A DNA stretch of 64,000 nt from Bradyrhizobium sp. AZCC 1719 (GTDB taxonomy: Bacteria > Pseudomonadota > Alphaproteobacteria > Rhizobiales > Xanthobacteraceae): contig NZ_JAZHRU010000001.1 in the NCBI RefSeq assembly GCF_036924525.1, positions 5,609,001 through 5,673,000 on the forward strand, written 5' to 3'. Within the stretch, counting starts at the first letter, position 1. Every line of letters begins with the position of its first letter. This document shows, one piece after another, positions 49,382-58,879 of the stretch. Both the position numbers and the translations under genes were made by a program. Under the pieces are notes generated by a model. That model did not search any database. It had not been told where the DNA came from and worked only from the letters and a program-made list of their open reading frames with translations.

Positions 49382-51931
49382 TCACTGCCGGCTTAATAGT
49401 CCGACGTTTCGGAACAGCGCCTTCCAAAAACTGAGTTCGACACCCAACCCCTCTAGGCGGGCGCGTGCTTGCGGCTCGCCGGCCTGCGCTGCCTTCTTGT
49501 ACCACGCGATCGCCTGCTCCTTATCCTGCGGAACACCTGTACCGCTCTCATAGGCCCAGCCAAGATTATATTGAGCCCTCGCATTGTGTCCTTCGGCGGC
49601 GCTGCGCAGCAGGCCTATCCCCTTTGCAATGTCCCGCGGCACGCCTCGACCGTTGATGTGAAGCAATCCCAAGCTCATCTGCGCCCAGGCGAAGCCTTGA
49701 TCTCCTGCCTTCGCATACAATTCGGCGGCGCGCTTTTCGTCGCGCGCGACGCCAAGCCCCGCCTCGTACAAATAACCCGCGTGTGCCTGGCTGAAAGCGT
49801 CGCCCTGCTCCGCCGCCAGCAGAAACCAGCGCAAGGCCTCACCGTAGTCGCGCTCGATACCGCGGCCACCCTCGTACATGCTGCCAAGATACGCTTGGGC
49901 CTTGGCGTTCCCGCTCTCGGCGAACGGCTTGAGCCGTGTCATTGCGATTTCGTAATCGTTTTTAAGATACGCATTCACGCCTTCGTTGAAACCGGTGCTG
50001 ACATCCCAGATGCGCGAGCGCGCTTTCGGTGTGAGAACGACTTGCTCGTGCCTGAACGCATTGAAGGTGTCCAAGCCCACCTTGATCGCCGCCCGGAAAT
50101 CAGCCGGGCAGACTGGCGCGTCGAACGTCAAGCGCACGGTGGCGCTGGAGCGCACGGTTCGCCCCTCGATCACGGCGGCTCCGCTCACTTCGATCTGACC
50201 GTTAACGGAACCGTATGGCGTCGTGCCGCTTAGGCTCTTTCGATATTTGATAGGCGCCGGCTTTTGCTCAAAGTTGGTTTCCTCGGGAATGGTGAGTACG
50301 CCCGTCTCCCGGTATTCGAGCGAACGGCAACGAAAGGGCCGGTCGGTTGCCCCACCTGTGCTCAACAGCAGAACCGATGGCCGAATGTCGGTCAGAGGCA
50401 GCAGCCGCAGGCCCCACCGCTCGCTGAAGTCGACCCGCGAGCTGATGCGAAAGGTCGCGGTGATGGCATAGGCGTCGGACAATTCCCGCGGGTTCGGGAA
50501 GCTGTAGTCGCCGGTGCCCTTCAGCGTCGCCTGCTCGATCAGTTTCCTCGCGGTATTCTGCCGGTCGACCGTTTCCAGCTGTTGCGCGAGCGAGCGTCCC
50601 AGCGCGGCGCCCGATCCCGTGCCGGACAGAATCGAACGTGCCTGCCGCGTACCATCGCTTGCAAGCTCGTACTGCGTATCTGCCGCCACCGTAAAATGCT
50701 CCGGCGCCGCCACCGGAATGCGGGCCAGCGTGCCTCTATCGATGTTCAGTACTGGTTTGCCGCTAAGGTGGCTCGGCAGGGAGCCAAAGGCCTGGAGCGA
50801 TAACGTAGGATCGAGATACTGATCGATTTCGGGTACGTAAACGATGGCATGGTCGAAATCCGGAGTGGCGACTTCCGTCAGCGTGTACTGCACGCCTGCG
50901 TTCACCGCGACGAGATTGGCTTCGATCCCTTGCGCGGCGAGCAGCGCCTTGAGGATCGTCGCATGCGCCTTGCAGTCGCCGTAGCGCGCGGCGAGCACCG
51001 CGGACGCCGGCTGCGAAGTCCAGCCGCCATCATCGAATCCGATGCCGACATAGCGGATATTCCGCGCTACCCAGTTGTGGACTCGCTCTACCTTGAGGCG
51101 GGGACTGGCGGCATCGCCGACGATTTCGGCCGAGAGCCTGCTCAAGGTTTCGTCGGGCCGCGCCATGGGGGCATTGCGGGCATTGAGCATGGACGCAAAG
51201 GCGGCATAGTCCGCAAACGTGCTGACTTCGAAACGCCGGGCGTCGTCGAATCTGCCGCCATCGATCTGACGCGCCTTCGGCATCTCCTGTTTGAGGCGCA
51301 CGTGATGAACGATCCTGTCGCCCAACCTCTCTTCGGCATGTTCGACATTGCGCCCCGCGATGCGCAGTGGTTTGGCGACGGGCCCGTCGAGGGTCAATTC
51401 GATTGTCTCTGGAGGCTGGTCTGCCGGCTGGCTCCAATAGCGTGCAAACTCGCCCGCAAACTTCGGACGCTTTGCCTTGTAGGTCAGCCGGCCTCTCACC
51501 TTGTCGCCGGGCGCGACGTGCGGATAGGCGATGATCCTTTGTCGCGTTTCGTCGAAATATGGTGAGGAAGAGTCCGCCGATACCGGTTGATCGCGGACGG
51601 CGCGTTCATCGACCGCGATGACGCGGCCGTCCGCCTTGACGGTGGCAAGCTCGCTGGAAAGCAGTTCGTCGAAGTAGCTGTTGTATACCGTGCGCTGCTG
51701 CGCAATTTCCTCGGCGCCTTTTTCGTTGAGCGCCTGGACTTCGAAGTCGAAGACGGTGGTGCTCAACCCTTGTTCATCGAAAGTCACGGCGTAGCGGGCG
51801 ACGGTTCGGCGCCAGCCAGGATCGACCCAGGCAGACCCCTGATCTGTATTTGTCCTGTCGCCGGCGTTGGCAGCAACAAGGGTCGACGAGACCAGCAACA
51901 GCAGCAATACTGAGTAGATGCGCTCGATCAT
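49382..51931 (-). CDS. DUF3857-transglutaminase-Sel1 fusion protein, exported
   Basis: An 849-aa protein with a signal peptide (RIYSVLLLLLVSSTLVAANA). A DUF3857 domain (about residues 40-260) is followed by a transglutaminase-like domain with its triad: Cys in AARYGDCKAHATIL, His in DFDHAIVYV, Asp in YLDPTLS. A second beta-rich region follows, and the last 190 residues hold four Sel1 repeats (GSMYEGGRGIERDYGEALRW, GYLYEAGLGVARDEKRAAEL, GLLHINGRGVPRDIAKGIGL, GWAYESGTGVPQDKEQAIAW). DUF3857 with transglutaminase is common; the Sel1 array suggests that it binds a partner. Likely periplasmic. Monocistronic. Confidence 0.87.
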   Translation of the reverse strand: MIERIYSVLLLLLVSSTLVAANAGDRTNTDQGSAWVDPGWRRTVARYAVTFDEQGLSTTVFDFEVQALNEKGAEEIAQQRTVYNSYFDELLSSELATVKADGRVIAVDERAVRDQPVSADSSSPYFDETRQRIIAYPHVAPGDKVRGRLTYKAKRPKFAGEFARYWSQPADQPPETIELTLDGPVAKPLRIAGRNVEHAEERLGDRIVHHVRLKQEMPKARQIDGGRFDDARRFEVSTFADYAAFASMLNARNAPMARPDETLSRLSAEIVGDAASPRLKVERVHNWVARNIRYVGIGFDDGGWTSQPASAVLAARYGDCKAHATILKALLAAQGIEANLVAVNAGVQYTLTEVATPDFDHAIVYVPEIDQYLDPTLSLQAFGSLPSHLSGKPVLNIDRGTLARIPVAAPEHFTVAADTQYELASDGTRQARSILSGTGSGAALGRSLAQQLETVDRQNTARKLIEQATLKGTGDYSFPNPRELSDAYAITATFRISSRVDFSERWGLRLLPLTDIRPSVLLLSTGGATDRPFRCRSLEYRETGVLTIPEETNFEQKPAPIKYRKSLSGTTPYGSVNGQIEVSGAAVIEGRTVRSSATVRLTFDAPVCPADFRAAIKVGLDTFNAFRHEQVVLTPKARSRIWDVSTGFNEGVNAYLKNDYEIAMTRLKPFAESGNAKAQAYLGSMYEGGRGIERDYGEALRWFLLAAEQGDAFSQAHAGYLYEAGLGVARDEKRAAELYAKAGDQGFAWAQMSLGLLHINGRGVPRDIAKGIGLLRSAAEGHNARAQYNLGWAYESGTGVPQDKEQAIAWYKKAAQAGEPQARARLEGLGVELSFWKALFRNVGLLSRQ

Positions 51932-52078
51932 ATCGCTGAAGGGCCCCGGGTAATGCTACGCCGGCTATTCAGCTAGCAGCGCGAAATTACCGTCGTCTCG
52001 CTCCGATAGCGATAATTTTATCTTCCCGTACAGGATGTAGAGGTCTGGCATGGGCAGGCTTGCGATCGGTATCCGGGC

Positions 52079-52609
52079 TTACACCACCCGCCACAGCCAT
52101 TCGGCGATCTTCCCCATGACGTCGCCTACCAGCAGCAGAACGGCCGACCAGACCAGGGCCGAGACAAAATTGGCGATCTGAAAGGGCCAATATGACATCT
52201 CGAAAATGCCGGCGGCGAGCGGCACCGAGGCGCGCAGCGGCCCGAAGAACCGGCCGATGAAGATCGAGGGCACGCCCCATTTTTTCACGAATTCCTCGCC
52301 GCGCGGCAGGATCTCGGGATAGCGCGACAACGGCCACATCTCGGCGACATGCTCCTTGTAACGGTAGCCGAACCAGTAGGAGACCCAGTCGCCGAGCGCC
52401 GCGCCGAGGCCGCCGGCGAGCCAGACCGGCCAGAAGCTGATGCCGCTGACGCCGATCAGCGCGCCGATCGCGACCAGCGCGCCCCAGGCCGGAACCACCA
52501 GCGAGACGAAAGCCAGCGATTCGCCGAATGCCAGCACCAGGACGATCGGGGCGGCCCAAGCCTGATTGTCGCGCACGAAATCAGCCAGAGCACGCACATA
52601 ATCATCCAT
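52079..52609 (-). CDS. DedA family membrane protein
   Basis: A 176-aa membrane protein of the DedA/SNARE-associated family. Motifs: FGESLAFVSLVVPAWGALVA, GGLGAALGDWVSYWFGYRYK (G-DW-SY), and FIGRFFGPLRASVPLAAGIF, the conserved F-x-R-x-x-P-x-R-A block. DedA proteins include flippases for undecaprenyl phosphate and phospholipids and affect membrane potential. AAAGGG precedes the ATG. Slightly shorter than E. coli YqjA (220 aa) but complete. Confidence 0.9.
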   Translation of the reverse strand: MDDYVRALADFVRDNQAWAAPIVLVLAFGESLAFVSLVVPAWGALVAIGALIGVSGISFWPVWLAGGLGAALGDWVSYWFGYRYKEHVAEMWPLSRYPEILPRGEEFVKKWGVPSIFIGRFFGPLRASVPLAAGIFEMSYWPFQIANFVSALVWSAVLLLVGDVMGKIAEWLWRVV

Positions 52610-52805
52610 TCCGAGCCCTTTCCGCCCCGATTCCTGTCTTTGAACCCTTCTACCGGTTCCGCTGGGAAGAACAGGTAAGCCAGCCCCTTCCGCGACATCA
52701 AGTCACAAAGCAGGGGCCAGCGCGTGAACCCACATCGGATGGGCAAGAGGCCTGAGCCAAGGGATTTGAGCCAAGCATTTGAGCCAAGGATCTGAGCGTT
52801 GGCGA

Positions 52806-53255
52806 TCAGCTCTGGGGCGGCGGTGGCCGCCTGGATGGGCGCGGTTTCGCCGGACGCGGCTGCGCAGGAGCGATCGGTTGCAGGGTCACAATCACGGGAT
52901 TCGGCTTGTGATCCAGCGCGGCACCGGTGGCCGCATCGACGCCCATGCCGACCAGGCCGCCAAGCAAAATGTTGCCGGCGAAGCCCGCCGCGCCCGTGCC
53001 CGGAATTTCCTTGGTGAGCGGGATGACCTGCGGCTCAAAACCCTCTTTGTTGACGGTCACAGTGATGTCGGCGCTGCGCTTGGCCACGACCACGCACGGG
53101 GTGACGCAGGCGGTCGGCACATCCAGCCCCGATACCTCGGCGGTGGCGCCTGACGGCGTGCTCGAAATGGAAATATTTTCGGTCGTTCCACGCGTCACCG
53201 ACGCACAACCAACACACGGCGCCGCGAGTGCGACGGCCAACAGCAATCTGATCAT
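52806..53255 (-). CDS. PEGA-like lipoprotein
   Basis: A 149-aa probable lipoprotein: signal MIRLLLAVALAAPCVGCASV with lipobox Cys at about residue 17. The central part (ISSTPSGATAEVSGLDVPTA, then CVVVAKRSADITVTVNKEGF) resembles a PEGA surface domain. A Gly-rich hydrophobic stretch (AGFAGNILLGGLVGMGVDAA) may insert in the membrane, and the tail is Pro/Arg-rich. Similar proteins in rhizobia are often called translation initiation factor 2 by mistake. The 53309 start lacks the lipoprotein signal. Function unknown. Confidence 0.8.
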   Translation of the reverse strand: MIRLLLAVALAAPCVGCASVTRGTTENISISSTPSGATAEVSGLDVPTACVTPCVVVAKRSADITVTVNKEGFEPQVIPLTKEIPGTGAAGFAGNILLGGLVGMGVDAATGAALDHKPNPVIVTLQPIAPAQPRPAKPRPSRRPPPPQS

Positions 53256-53484
53256 TGGATTTGTTCCCCCTGCCGCCGCGACCTTCACGCAACCCAAAGG
53301 TGAACGCAAGTCTGCTCACCTCGATCGGCTTGGTTATTGTTAATCGGACGCAATCCCCTTATTGGCTGCGGCTTCCCTGCAGGGGGCCCCGGCCCCGCCT
53401 CGGCGGTCACTTTTTGAGCCCATCCGTGGCATAGTCACAGCAACCGATTCGCTGCCGCGCGCTGCGCGCAACATCTAAAGAGCC

Positions 53485-55539
53485 ATGTCCAAGTCATTGA
53501 AATCAGCTACAAAATCAAAACCCGCCAGCGACCTCTTTGGGGCAGAGTCGAAGAGTCGCGCGGCGCCCAAGGCCGCGTCGCGCGGAACGAGCGCCGAGGC
53601 TGGCTATACCGCGGCCGACATCGAGGTGCTGGAAGGATTGGAACCGGTGCGCCGCCGCCCCGGCATGTACATCGGCGGCACGGACGAAAAGGCGCTGCAC
53701 CACCTGTTCGCCGAAGTCATCGACAACGCCATGGACGAAGCGCTCGCAGGGCATGCCTCTTTCATCGAGGTGGAACTGAGCGCCGATGGCTTTCTCACCG
53801 TCACCGATAATGGCCGCGGCATCCCGGTCGATCCGCATCCGAAGTTTCCGAAGAAGTCCGCGCTCGAAGTCATCATGTGCACGCTGCATTCCGGCGGCAA
53901 GTTCGACTCCAAGGTCTACGAGACCTCGGGCGGCCTGCACGGCGTCGGCGTCTCCGTGGTCAACGCCCTCTCCTCGCGGCTCGAGGTCGAAGTCGCGCGC
54001 AGCCAAAAGCTCTACCGGATGAGTTTTGAGCGCGGCCACCCCAAGGGCAAGCTCGAGGACCTCGGCAAGATCAACAACCGCCGCGGCACCCGCATCCGCT
54101 TCAAGCCGGACGCCGACATCTTCGGCGCCAAGGCGGCCTTCAAGCCGCAGCGCCTGTTCAAGATGACGCGCTCGAAAGCCTACCTGTTCGGCGGCGTCGA
54201 AATCCGCTGGCGCTGCGATCCCGCACTGCTGAAGGGCATCGAGGATGTGCCGGCCGAGGACAGTTTCCACTTCCCGGGCGGCCTGAAGGATTATCTCGGC
54301 GCCGCGATTCACGCCGACACGCTGGTGCACCCGGATATCTTCTCCGGCAAGTCGGGGCGGAACGGCGCCCATGGCGCCTGCGAATGGGCAGTCGCCTGGA
54401 CGGCCGATGCCGACGGCTTCCTCTCCTCCTACTGCAACACCGTGCCGACGCCGGATGGCGGCACCCACGAATCCGGCCTGCGCAGCGCAATGCTGCGCGG
54501 CCTGAAAGACCACGCCGAGCGTATCGGCCAGGGCAAGCGCGCCGCGCCCGTCACGTCGGAAGACGTCATGGTGGGGGCTGCGGTGATGCTGTCCGTGTTC
54601 GTGCGCGAGCCGGAATTCCAGGGCCAGACCAAGGATCGTCTCGCCACCGCAGAGGCCCAGAAGATCGTCGAGCAGGCGATCAAGGATCCGTTCGACCACT
54701 GGCTGTCGGGCAATCCGCTGCAGGCCAACAAGCTCCTCGATTTCGTCGTCGAGCGCGCCGACGAGCGGCTGCGCCGCCGTGCCGAGAAGGAGATCTCGCG
54801 CAAGACGGCCGTGAAGAAGCTGCGCCTGCCCGGCAAGCTTTCCGACTGCACCAACAGCGCTCAGGAAGGCTCGGAACTCTTCATCGTCGAGGGTGACTCG
54901 GCCGGCGGCAGCGCCAAACAGGCGCGCGACCGCAAGACCCAGGCCGTGCTCCCCCTGCGCGGAAAAATCCTCAACGTCGCTTCCGCCGGCAAGGACAAGC
55001 TGACGCAGAACGCGCAGCTCTCCGATCTCATGCAGGCGATCGGCTGCGGCACCGGCGCGCATTATCGCGAAGAGGATCTGCGCTATTCGCGCATCATCAT
55101 CATGACGGACGCCGACGTCGACGGCGCGCATATCGCGTCATTGCTGATCACGTTCTTCTATCGCCAGACGCCGCGTCTGATCGACGAAGGCCATCTCTAT
55201 CTGGCGGTGCCGCCGCTCTATAAGCTGACCCACGGTAGCAAGTCGGTCTATGCCCGCGACGATGCACATAAGGAAGCGCTGCTGAAGAGCGAGTTCAACG
55301 CCAACGCCAAGGTCGAGGTGAACCGCTTCAAAGGCCTCGGCGAGATGATGCCGGCCCAGCTCAAGGAAACCACCATGGACCCGGCCAAGCGCACGATGCT
55401 CCGCGTGGTGCTGCTGGCCGACGACCGCGAAGGCACGGCTGATTCCGTCGAGCGGCTGATGGGAACCAAGGCCGAGGCCAGATTCGCCTTCATCTCCGAC
55501 AAGGCGGAGTTCGCCAGCGACGAGCTGCTGGACGTCTGA
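53485..55539 (+). CDS. parE: DNA topoisomerase IV subunit B
   Basis: A 684-aa ATPase subunit that, with ParC, unlinks replicated chromosomes. GHKL ATPase motifs: EVIDNAMDEALAG, VTDNGRGIPV, SGGLHGVGVSVVNAL; the TOPRIM domain has FIVEGDSAGGSAKQARDRKT and ADVDGAHIASLL (DxD). The N-terminal 40 residues are a low-complexity extension usual in Alphaproteobacteria. ParE rather than GyrB is inferred from TNSAQEGSELF and the length (GyrB is about 800 aa here). Monocistronic; AAAGAGCC precedes the ATG. Confidence 0.93.
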   Translation: MSKSLKSATKSKPASDLFGAESKSRAAPKAASRGTSAEAGYTAADIEVLEGLEPVRRRPGMYIGGTDEKALHHLFAEVIDNAMDEALAGHASFIEVELSADGFLTVTDNGRGIPVDPHPKFPKKSALEVIMCTLHSGGKFDSKVYETSGGLHGVGVSVVNALSSRLEVEVARSQKLYRMSFERGHPKGKLEDLGKINNRRGTRIRFKPDADIFGAKAAFKPQRLFKMTRSKAYLFGGVEIRWRCDPALLKGIEDVPAEDSFHFPGGLKDYLGAAIHADTLVHPDIFSGKSGRNGAHGACEWAVAWTADADGFLSSYCNTVPTPDGGTHESGLRSAMLRGLKDHAERIGQGKRAAPVTSEDVMVGAAVMLSVFVREPEFQGQTKDRLATAEAQKIVEQAIKDPFDHWLSGNPLQANKLLDFVVERADERLRRRAEKEISRKTAVKKLRLPGKLSDCTNSAQEGSELFIVEGDSAGGSAKQARDRKTQAVLPLRGKILNVASAGKDKLTQNAQLSDLMQAIGCGTGAHYREEDLRYSRIIIMTDADVDGAHIASLLITFFYRQTPRLIDEGHLYLAVPPLYKLTHGSKSVYARDDAHKEALLKSEFNANAKVEVNRFKGLGEMMPAQLKETTMDPAKRTMLRVVLLADDREGTADSVERLMGTKAEARFAFISDKAEFASDELLDV

Positions 55540-55767
55540 ATCTCATCAGAACAGGCGATTTTCCGGCGATTTCCGGCCTATTTGGTCGGTCCATTGCCGG
55601 AATCTGCCCGTTTTTCTGGCTTTTGCCGGTCATTCCTTTTCGGCCCAGTGTGCTTCCCCCGCAACAGCAATTTGGCCGGAACTGCGTATAGTCACGCTAC
55701 TGGATTTTGGGAATCGGCGCTCGCGCACCTCTAGAGCGGTGGCGCACCTAGGGTAAGGGACTTGAAA

Positions 55768-56562
55768 ATGAAAAAGGTACTGCTCGCTCTGACCGCGGTG
55801 GCGGCAATGACTGGATCGGCCGTTGCGGCTGACCTCGGGGCCCGTCCCTATGCCAAGGCTCCTGCGCCGGTCGCCCCCGTTTATAACTGGACCGGCTTCT
55901 ACATTTTCGGCGGCGCCGGCGGCGGACTGTGGGCTGCTGACACGACCACCCAGGTTACCGCGACCGGCGCTTGCATCCTCTGCACCAATCAGCGCCAGGG
56001 TGGCTCGGGCTGGTACGGGACGGTCGGTGCCGGCTACGACTGGCAAGTCAATCCCACATGGGTTGTCGGCGTATTCGGTGACGGCCAGTTTGGCAGCATC
56101 AAGGGCACCATCCAGGATCAGGGTCCGTTCTGGGCCGGCGACATCAAGATGGAGAGCGCCTGGGCTGCGGGCGTCCGGGTCGGCCTGCTCGTTGCTCCGA
56201 ACGTTCTCTCCTACGTGAACGCCGGCTATTCCGGCTCCGATTGGTCCGGCACCACCCTTGTCTCCACCTTCAACGGAGCTCCGGTCGGCACTCACACTGA
56301 CGGCTTCACACGTCATGGCTGGTTTGTCGGCGGTGGTGTCGAAAACAATCTGAACATCTTTGGCATCAGCGCTCCCGGCTGGTTCATGAAGACCGAATAC
56401 CGTTCGGCTTTCTATGACCGGAAGGCGATCAATGAACTGGTCGACGGGACCAATGCGTTTGTTGGTCGCGACATCACCTTCAAGCCCTGGGTTCAGACCA
56501 TCAGCACCTCGCTGGTTTACCGCTTCAACTGGAGCGGCGCTCCGGTCTCCGCCAGGTACTGA
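55768..56562 (+). CDS. Omp25-like outer-membrane beta-barrel protein 1
   Basis: A 264-aa protein with a signal peptide (MKKVLLALTAVAAMTGSAVA) and the rhizobial Omp25/31 start ADLGARPYAKAPAPVAPVYN, then WTGFYIFGGAGGG. The rest is alternating beta strands ending LVYRFNWSGAPVSARY with the terminal aromatic residue needed for barrel insertion. Porin-like or structural role in the outer membrane is inferred. The TTG six bases earlier is also possible, but ATG 55768 with AAGGGA is better. Paralogue of the gene at 58880-59608; both are followed by an almost identical terminator. Confidence 0.88.
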   Translation: MKKVLLALTAVAAMTGSAVAADLGARPYAKAPAPVAPVYNWTGFYIFGGAGGGLWAADTTTQVTATGACILCTNQRQGGSGWYGTVGAGYDWQVNPTWVVGVFGDGQFGSIKGTIQDQGPFWAGDIKMESAWAAGVRVGLLVAPNVLSYVNAGYSGSDWSGTTLVSTFNGAPVGTHTDGFTRHGWFVGGGVENNLNIFGISAPGWFMKTEYRSAFYDRKAINELVDGTNAFVGRDITFKPWVQTISTSLVYRFNWSGAPVSARY

Positions 56563-56596
56563 TCGGCAAACACCGGTCTCGGCCAATCAACAACTC

Positions 56597-56626
56597 AAAA
56601 GCCCCGGCATCGCCCGGGGCTTTTTT
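56597..56626 (+). terminator. Intrinsic terminator of Omp gene 1
   Basis: AAAAGCCCCGG and CCCGGGGCTTTTTT around a CATCG loop. Nearly identical to the terminator at 59638-59665 after Omp gene 2. Confidence 0.92.
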
Positions 56627-56676
56627 GTTGCCCGGCGCGGGACCCGAACCAAGCAACCGGGGCACGAGGCCTCCGC

Positions 56677-57336
56677 TTAACGATCATTCTCTCTCAGTTC
56701 CCTGGCCACCGCCGCCTTCAGCGACCGATAGGTCCGCCGCAGCCGGCACTCGAGCTCGGACCAGTCCTGATCCGTCATCGCCTGCCCGCGCGCGTCGCGG
56801 TAGGCCATCGCCCCGGCGCGGCCGATACCGAAGATCAGCAGCGACGGCTCGTCCGGCCGCTTGCCGTAGGTGATGGCGGCCACGCGGGCAACCGTCACGC
56901 CGTACTGCGCGGGGCCCACGGCCTCGCGCCTTGCCTGCCACCAATCGAGCTCGAGACGCGCGGCCTCCTCGACGTCGAAGCCGCCGGGTGCAGCCGATGC
57001 GAGCAAACGGTAGTAGGTCACGAGCGCGGGCAGCGCGGCGTTGGCGGCCTCGCGGGAGCGCGTCGGCTGGAAGGCTTTCGCGGCCCTGGCCGCCGCAAAT
57101 GCGATCCGAAAGCTATCGAGCGGCGAGAAGCCGAATTGCGTCCGCGACAGCTCGTAGAGGTGATAGAACAGCGCGGGATAGCGCTTGTCGTAATAGTCGC
57201 GCCACATCGCGGTTTCGAGCCGCGCGATTTCAGCCGAATCGAAGGCGCGCAAATCAGCGTTCCGCGGCCACGACACATAGGCGCCGACGGCAAAGAGAAT
57301 CAACGCGAGCGCTAGACAGATCATTCGGCAGCTCAT
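56677..57336 (-). CDS. Hypothetical membrane-anchored protein
   Basis: A 219-aa protein with one N-terminal hydrophobic segment (MICLALALILFAVGAYVS) that acts as an anchor or uncleaved signal, followed by a soluble, mostly helical domain (SAEIARLETAMWRDYYDKRY; ARAAKAFQPTRSREAANAAL; AITYGKRPDEPSLLIFGIGR). No domain is recognised. AAGGATCCTC precedes the ATG. Convergent with Omp gene 1. Confidence 0.75.
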   Translation of the reverse strand: MSCRMICLALALILFAVGAYVSWPRNADLRAFDSAEIARLETAMWRDYYDKRYPALFYHLYELSRTQFGFSPLDSFRIAFAAARAAKAFQPTRSREAANAALPALVTYYRLLASAAPGGFDVEEAARLELDWWQARREAVGPAQYGVTVARVAAITYGKRPDEPSLLIFGIGRAGAMAYRDARGQAMTDQDWSELECRLRRTYRSLKAAVARELRENDR

Positions 57337-57506
57337 GAGGATCCTTGGCGATGCCGCAACTTCCGGCCTTGCGAAGCCGGCCGGCTTTCTATTCGATCGG
57401 AAGCTACGGCCGCCGCCGACAATGGTTTCCTGCGGTGGCCCGACGACACGACCGAAGACAAAGCCGCGCCGCGTCCCCGCGGCATAGCGGCAGGAGGGAG
57501 GAAGCC

Positions 57507-57692
57507 ATGGCCAGATCCCTTTCGATCATCGGCTTTCTGGCGCTTGCGATCGGCCTGTTGTGGATCGGACAGGGCACCGGCGCGATCCCTTGGCCGTCAT
57601 CGAGCTTCATGATCAATCAGTTGCAATGGGCCGGATATGGCGCCGTGCTCGGCGCCGTCGGCCTGATCCTCATCTGGCTAGGCAACCGGTAG
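57507..57692 (+). CDS. 61-aa two-span membrane protein
   Basis: MARSLSIIGFLALAIGLLWI forms the first membrane helix; the second is WAGYGAVLGAVGLILIWLG. GGAGGGAGG lies 6 nt before the ATG, an excellent ribosome-binding site. Similar small proteins are common in Bradyrhizobium and unassigned. The frame to 57345 is longer but has no ribosome-binding site. Confidence 0.7.
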   Translation: MARSLSIIGFLALAIGLLWIGQGTGAIPWPSSSFMINQLQWAGYGAVLGAVGLILIWLGNR

Positions 57693-57695
57693 ATT

Positions 57696-57820
57696 CGTAG
57701 GGTGGGCAAAGCGACTTGTCCGCCGTAGCTCAACGAGCGAAGGCGGAAGCGTGCCCACCGCCCTTCACTCGTTCTGAAAATGGTGGGCACGGCGCGAAGC
57801 GCGCCTTTGCCCACCTTACG
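57696..57820. repeat. Dispersed palindromic repeat, GTGGGCAAAG type
   Basis: Begins CGTAGGGTGGGCAAAGCG and ends CGCCTTTGCCCACCTTACG, perfect complements except two bases; internal GTGCCCACC / GGTGGGCAC repeats add a second inverted pair. This is a familiar Bradyrhizobium-type intergenic element. It separates the 61-aa gene from the SDR gene. Confidence 0.75.
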
Positions 57821-57847
57821 AAAACCAAAAGCAAACGGACAACTCAC

Positions 57848-58618
57848 ATGACCACAAAACTCTTCGACCTCTCCGGCAAGGTAGCCATTGTTACCGGCGG
57901 CAATGGCGGCATCGGGCTCGGCATGGCCCGGGGCCTCGCAGAGGCCGGCGCGGCGATTGCCGTGGTGGGCCGCAACGAAGCGAAGTCGGCCGACGCGGTC
58001 GCGGAATTGACGAAAGGCGGCGCCAGGGCGATTGCGGTTGCGGCTGATGTCACCGACAAGGCGGCAGTCGCTGCGATGACCGAGCGCGTCGTCCGCGATC
58101 TCGGCCGCATCGATATCCTCGTCAACAATGCCGGCATCAACATCCGCAAGCCGCCGCATGCGCTTGATATCACCGAATGGAACAGCGTGATCCAAACCAA
58201 CCTCACCAGCGCCTTCCTGTGCTCGCAGGCGGTCTATCCGGCGATGAAAGCGGCCGGCGGCGGCAAGATCATCAATATCGGCTCGATGATGTCGATCTTC
58301 GGCGCCAGCTTCACGCCGGCCTATGCCGCGAGCAAGGGCGGCATCGTGCAGTTCACCCGCTCCTGCGCCTGCGCCTGGGCAGCCGACAACATCCAGGCCA
58401 ACGCCGTGCTGCCGGGCTGGATCGACACCGACCTCACCAAGCGCGCCCGCCAGGAGATCGGCGGCCTGCACGACCGCGTGCTGGCGCGCACCCCCGCGGC
58501 GCGCTGGGGCGGGATAGACGACTTTGCGGGAATCGCCGTCTTCCTTGCCTCGCCCGCCTCTGACTTCGTCACCGGCACGGCGATTCCCGTCGACGGCGGG
58601 TATTCCGTTATGGGGTAG
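57848..58618 (+). CDS. Short-chain dehydrogenase/reductase, KduD/FabG-like
   Basis: A 256-aa classical SDR: VTGGNGGIGLGMARGLAEAG, LVNNAGINIRKPPHALDITE, catalytic IGSMMSIFGASFTPAYAASK with Tyr-x-x-x-Lys, and LPGWIDTDLT. An Arg after the second strand (VVGRNE) suggests NADP(H). The NxxIRKPPH stretch is found in 2-deoxy-D-gluconate 3-dehydrogenase (KduD) relatives, but the substrate is uncertain. No strong ribosome-binding site (CAAACGGACAACTCAC). Isolated by repeats. Confidence 0.87.
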   Translation: MTTKLFDLSGKVAIVTGGNGGIGLGMARGLAEAGAAIAVVGRNEAKSADAVAELTKGGARAIAVAADVTDKAAVAAMTERVVRDLGRIDILVNNAGINIRKPPHALDITEWNSVIQTNLTSAFLCSQAVYPAMKAAGGGKIINIGSMMSIFGASFTPAYAASKGGIVQFTRSCACAWAADNIQANAVLPGWIDTDLTKRARQEIGGLHDRVLARTPAARWGGIDDFAGIAVFLASPASDFVTGTAIPVDGGYSVMG

Positions 58619-58879
58619 CGGCTTCCTCGTTAGGCTGCGCTTAACGCCCACGCAAATACCTGCCGGGCACTTAAGACACACGCTACCGCCTGAAATCGTC
58701 GAAATCCCGACGTTTTGCCCGTTACGAGGCGAAAAGCGGCAGCCTAACGGCGATGTCTAGGTGTGGAAGTGACGAAGGCCTGCCACTGTGGCGTGCGGGT
58801 GACAGCATTTCCAGAAGTTCCCGGTTACAACGTGACCAGAATCAAACACTCACGTCACTTGGTTGTATTGGGGAGAATT

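Noticed and set aside
53515..55131. 538-aa minus-strand open frame
   Set aside because: Antisense shadow of parE.
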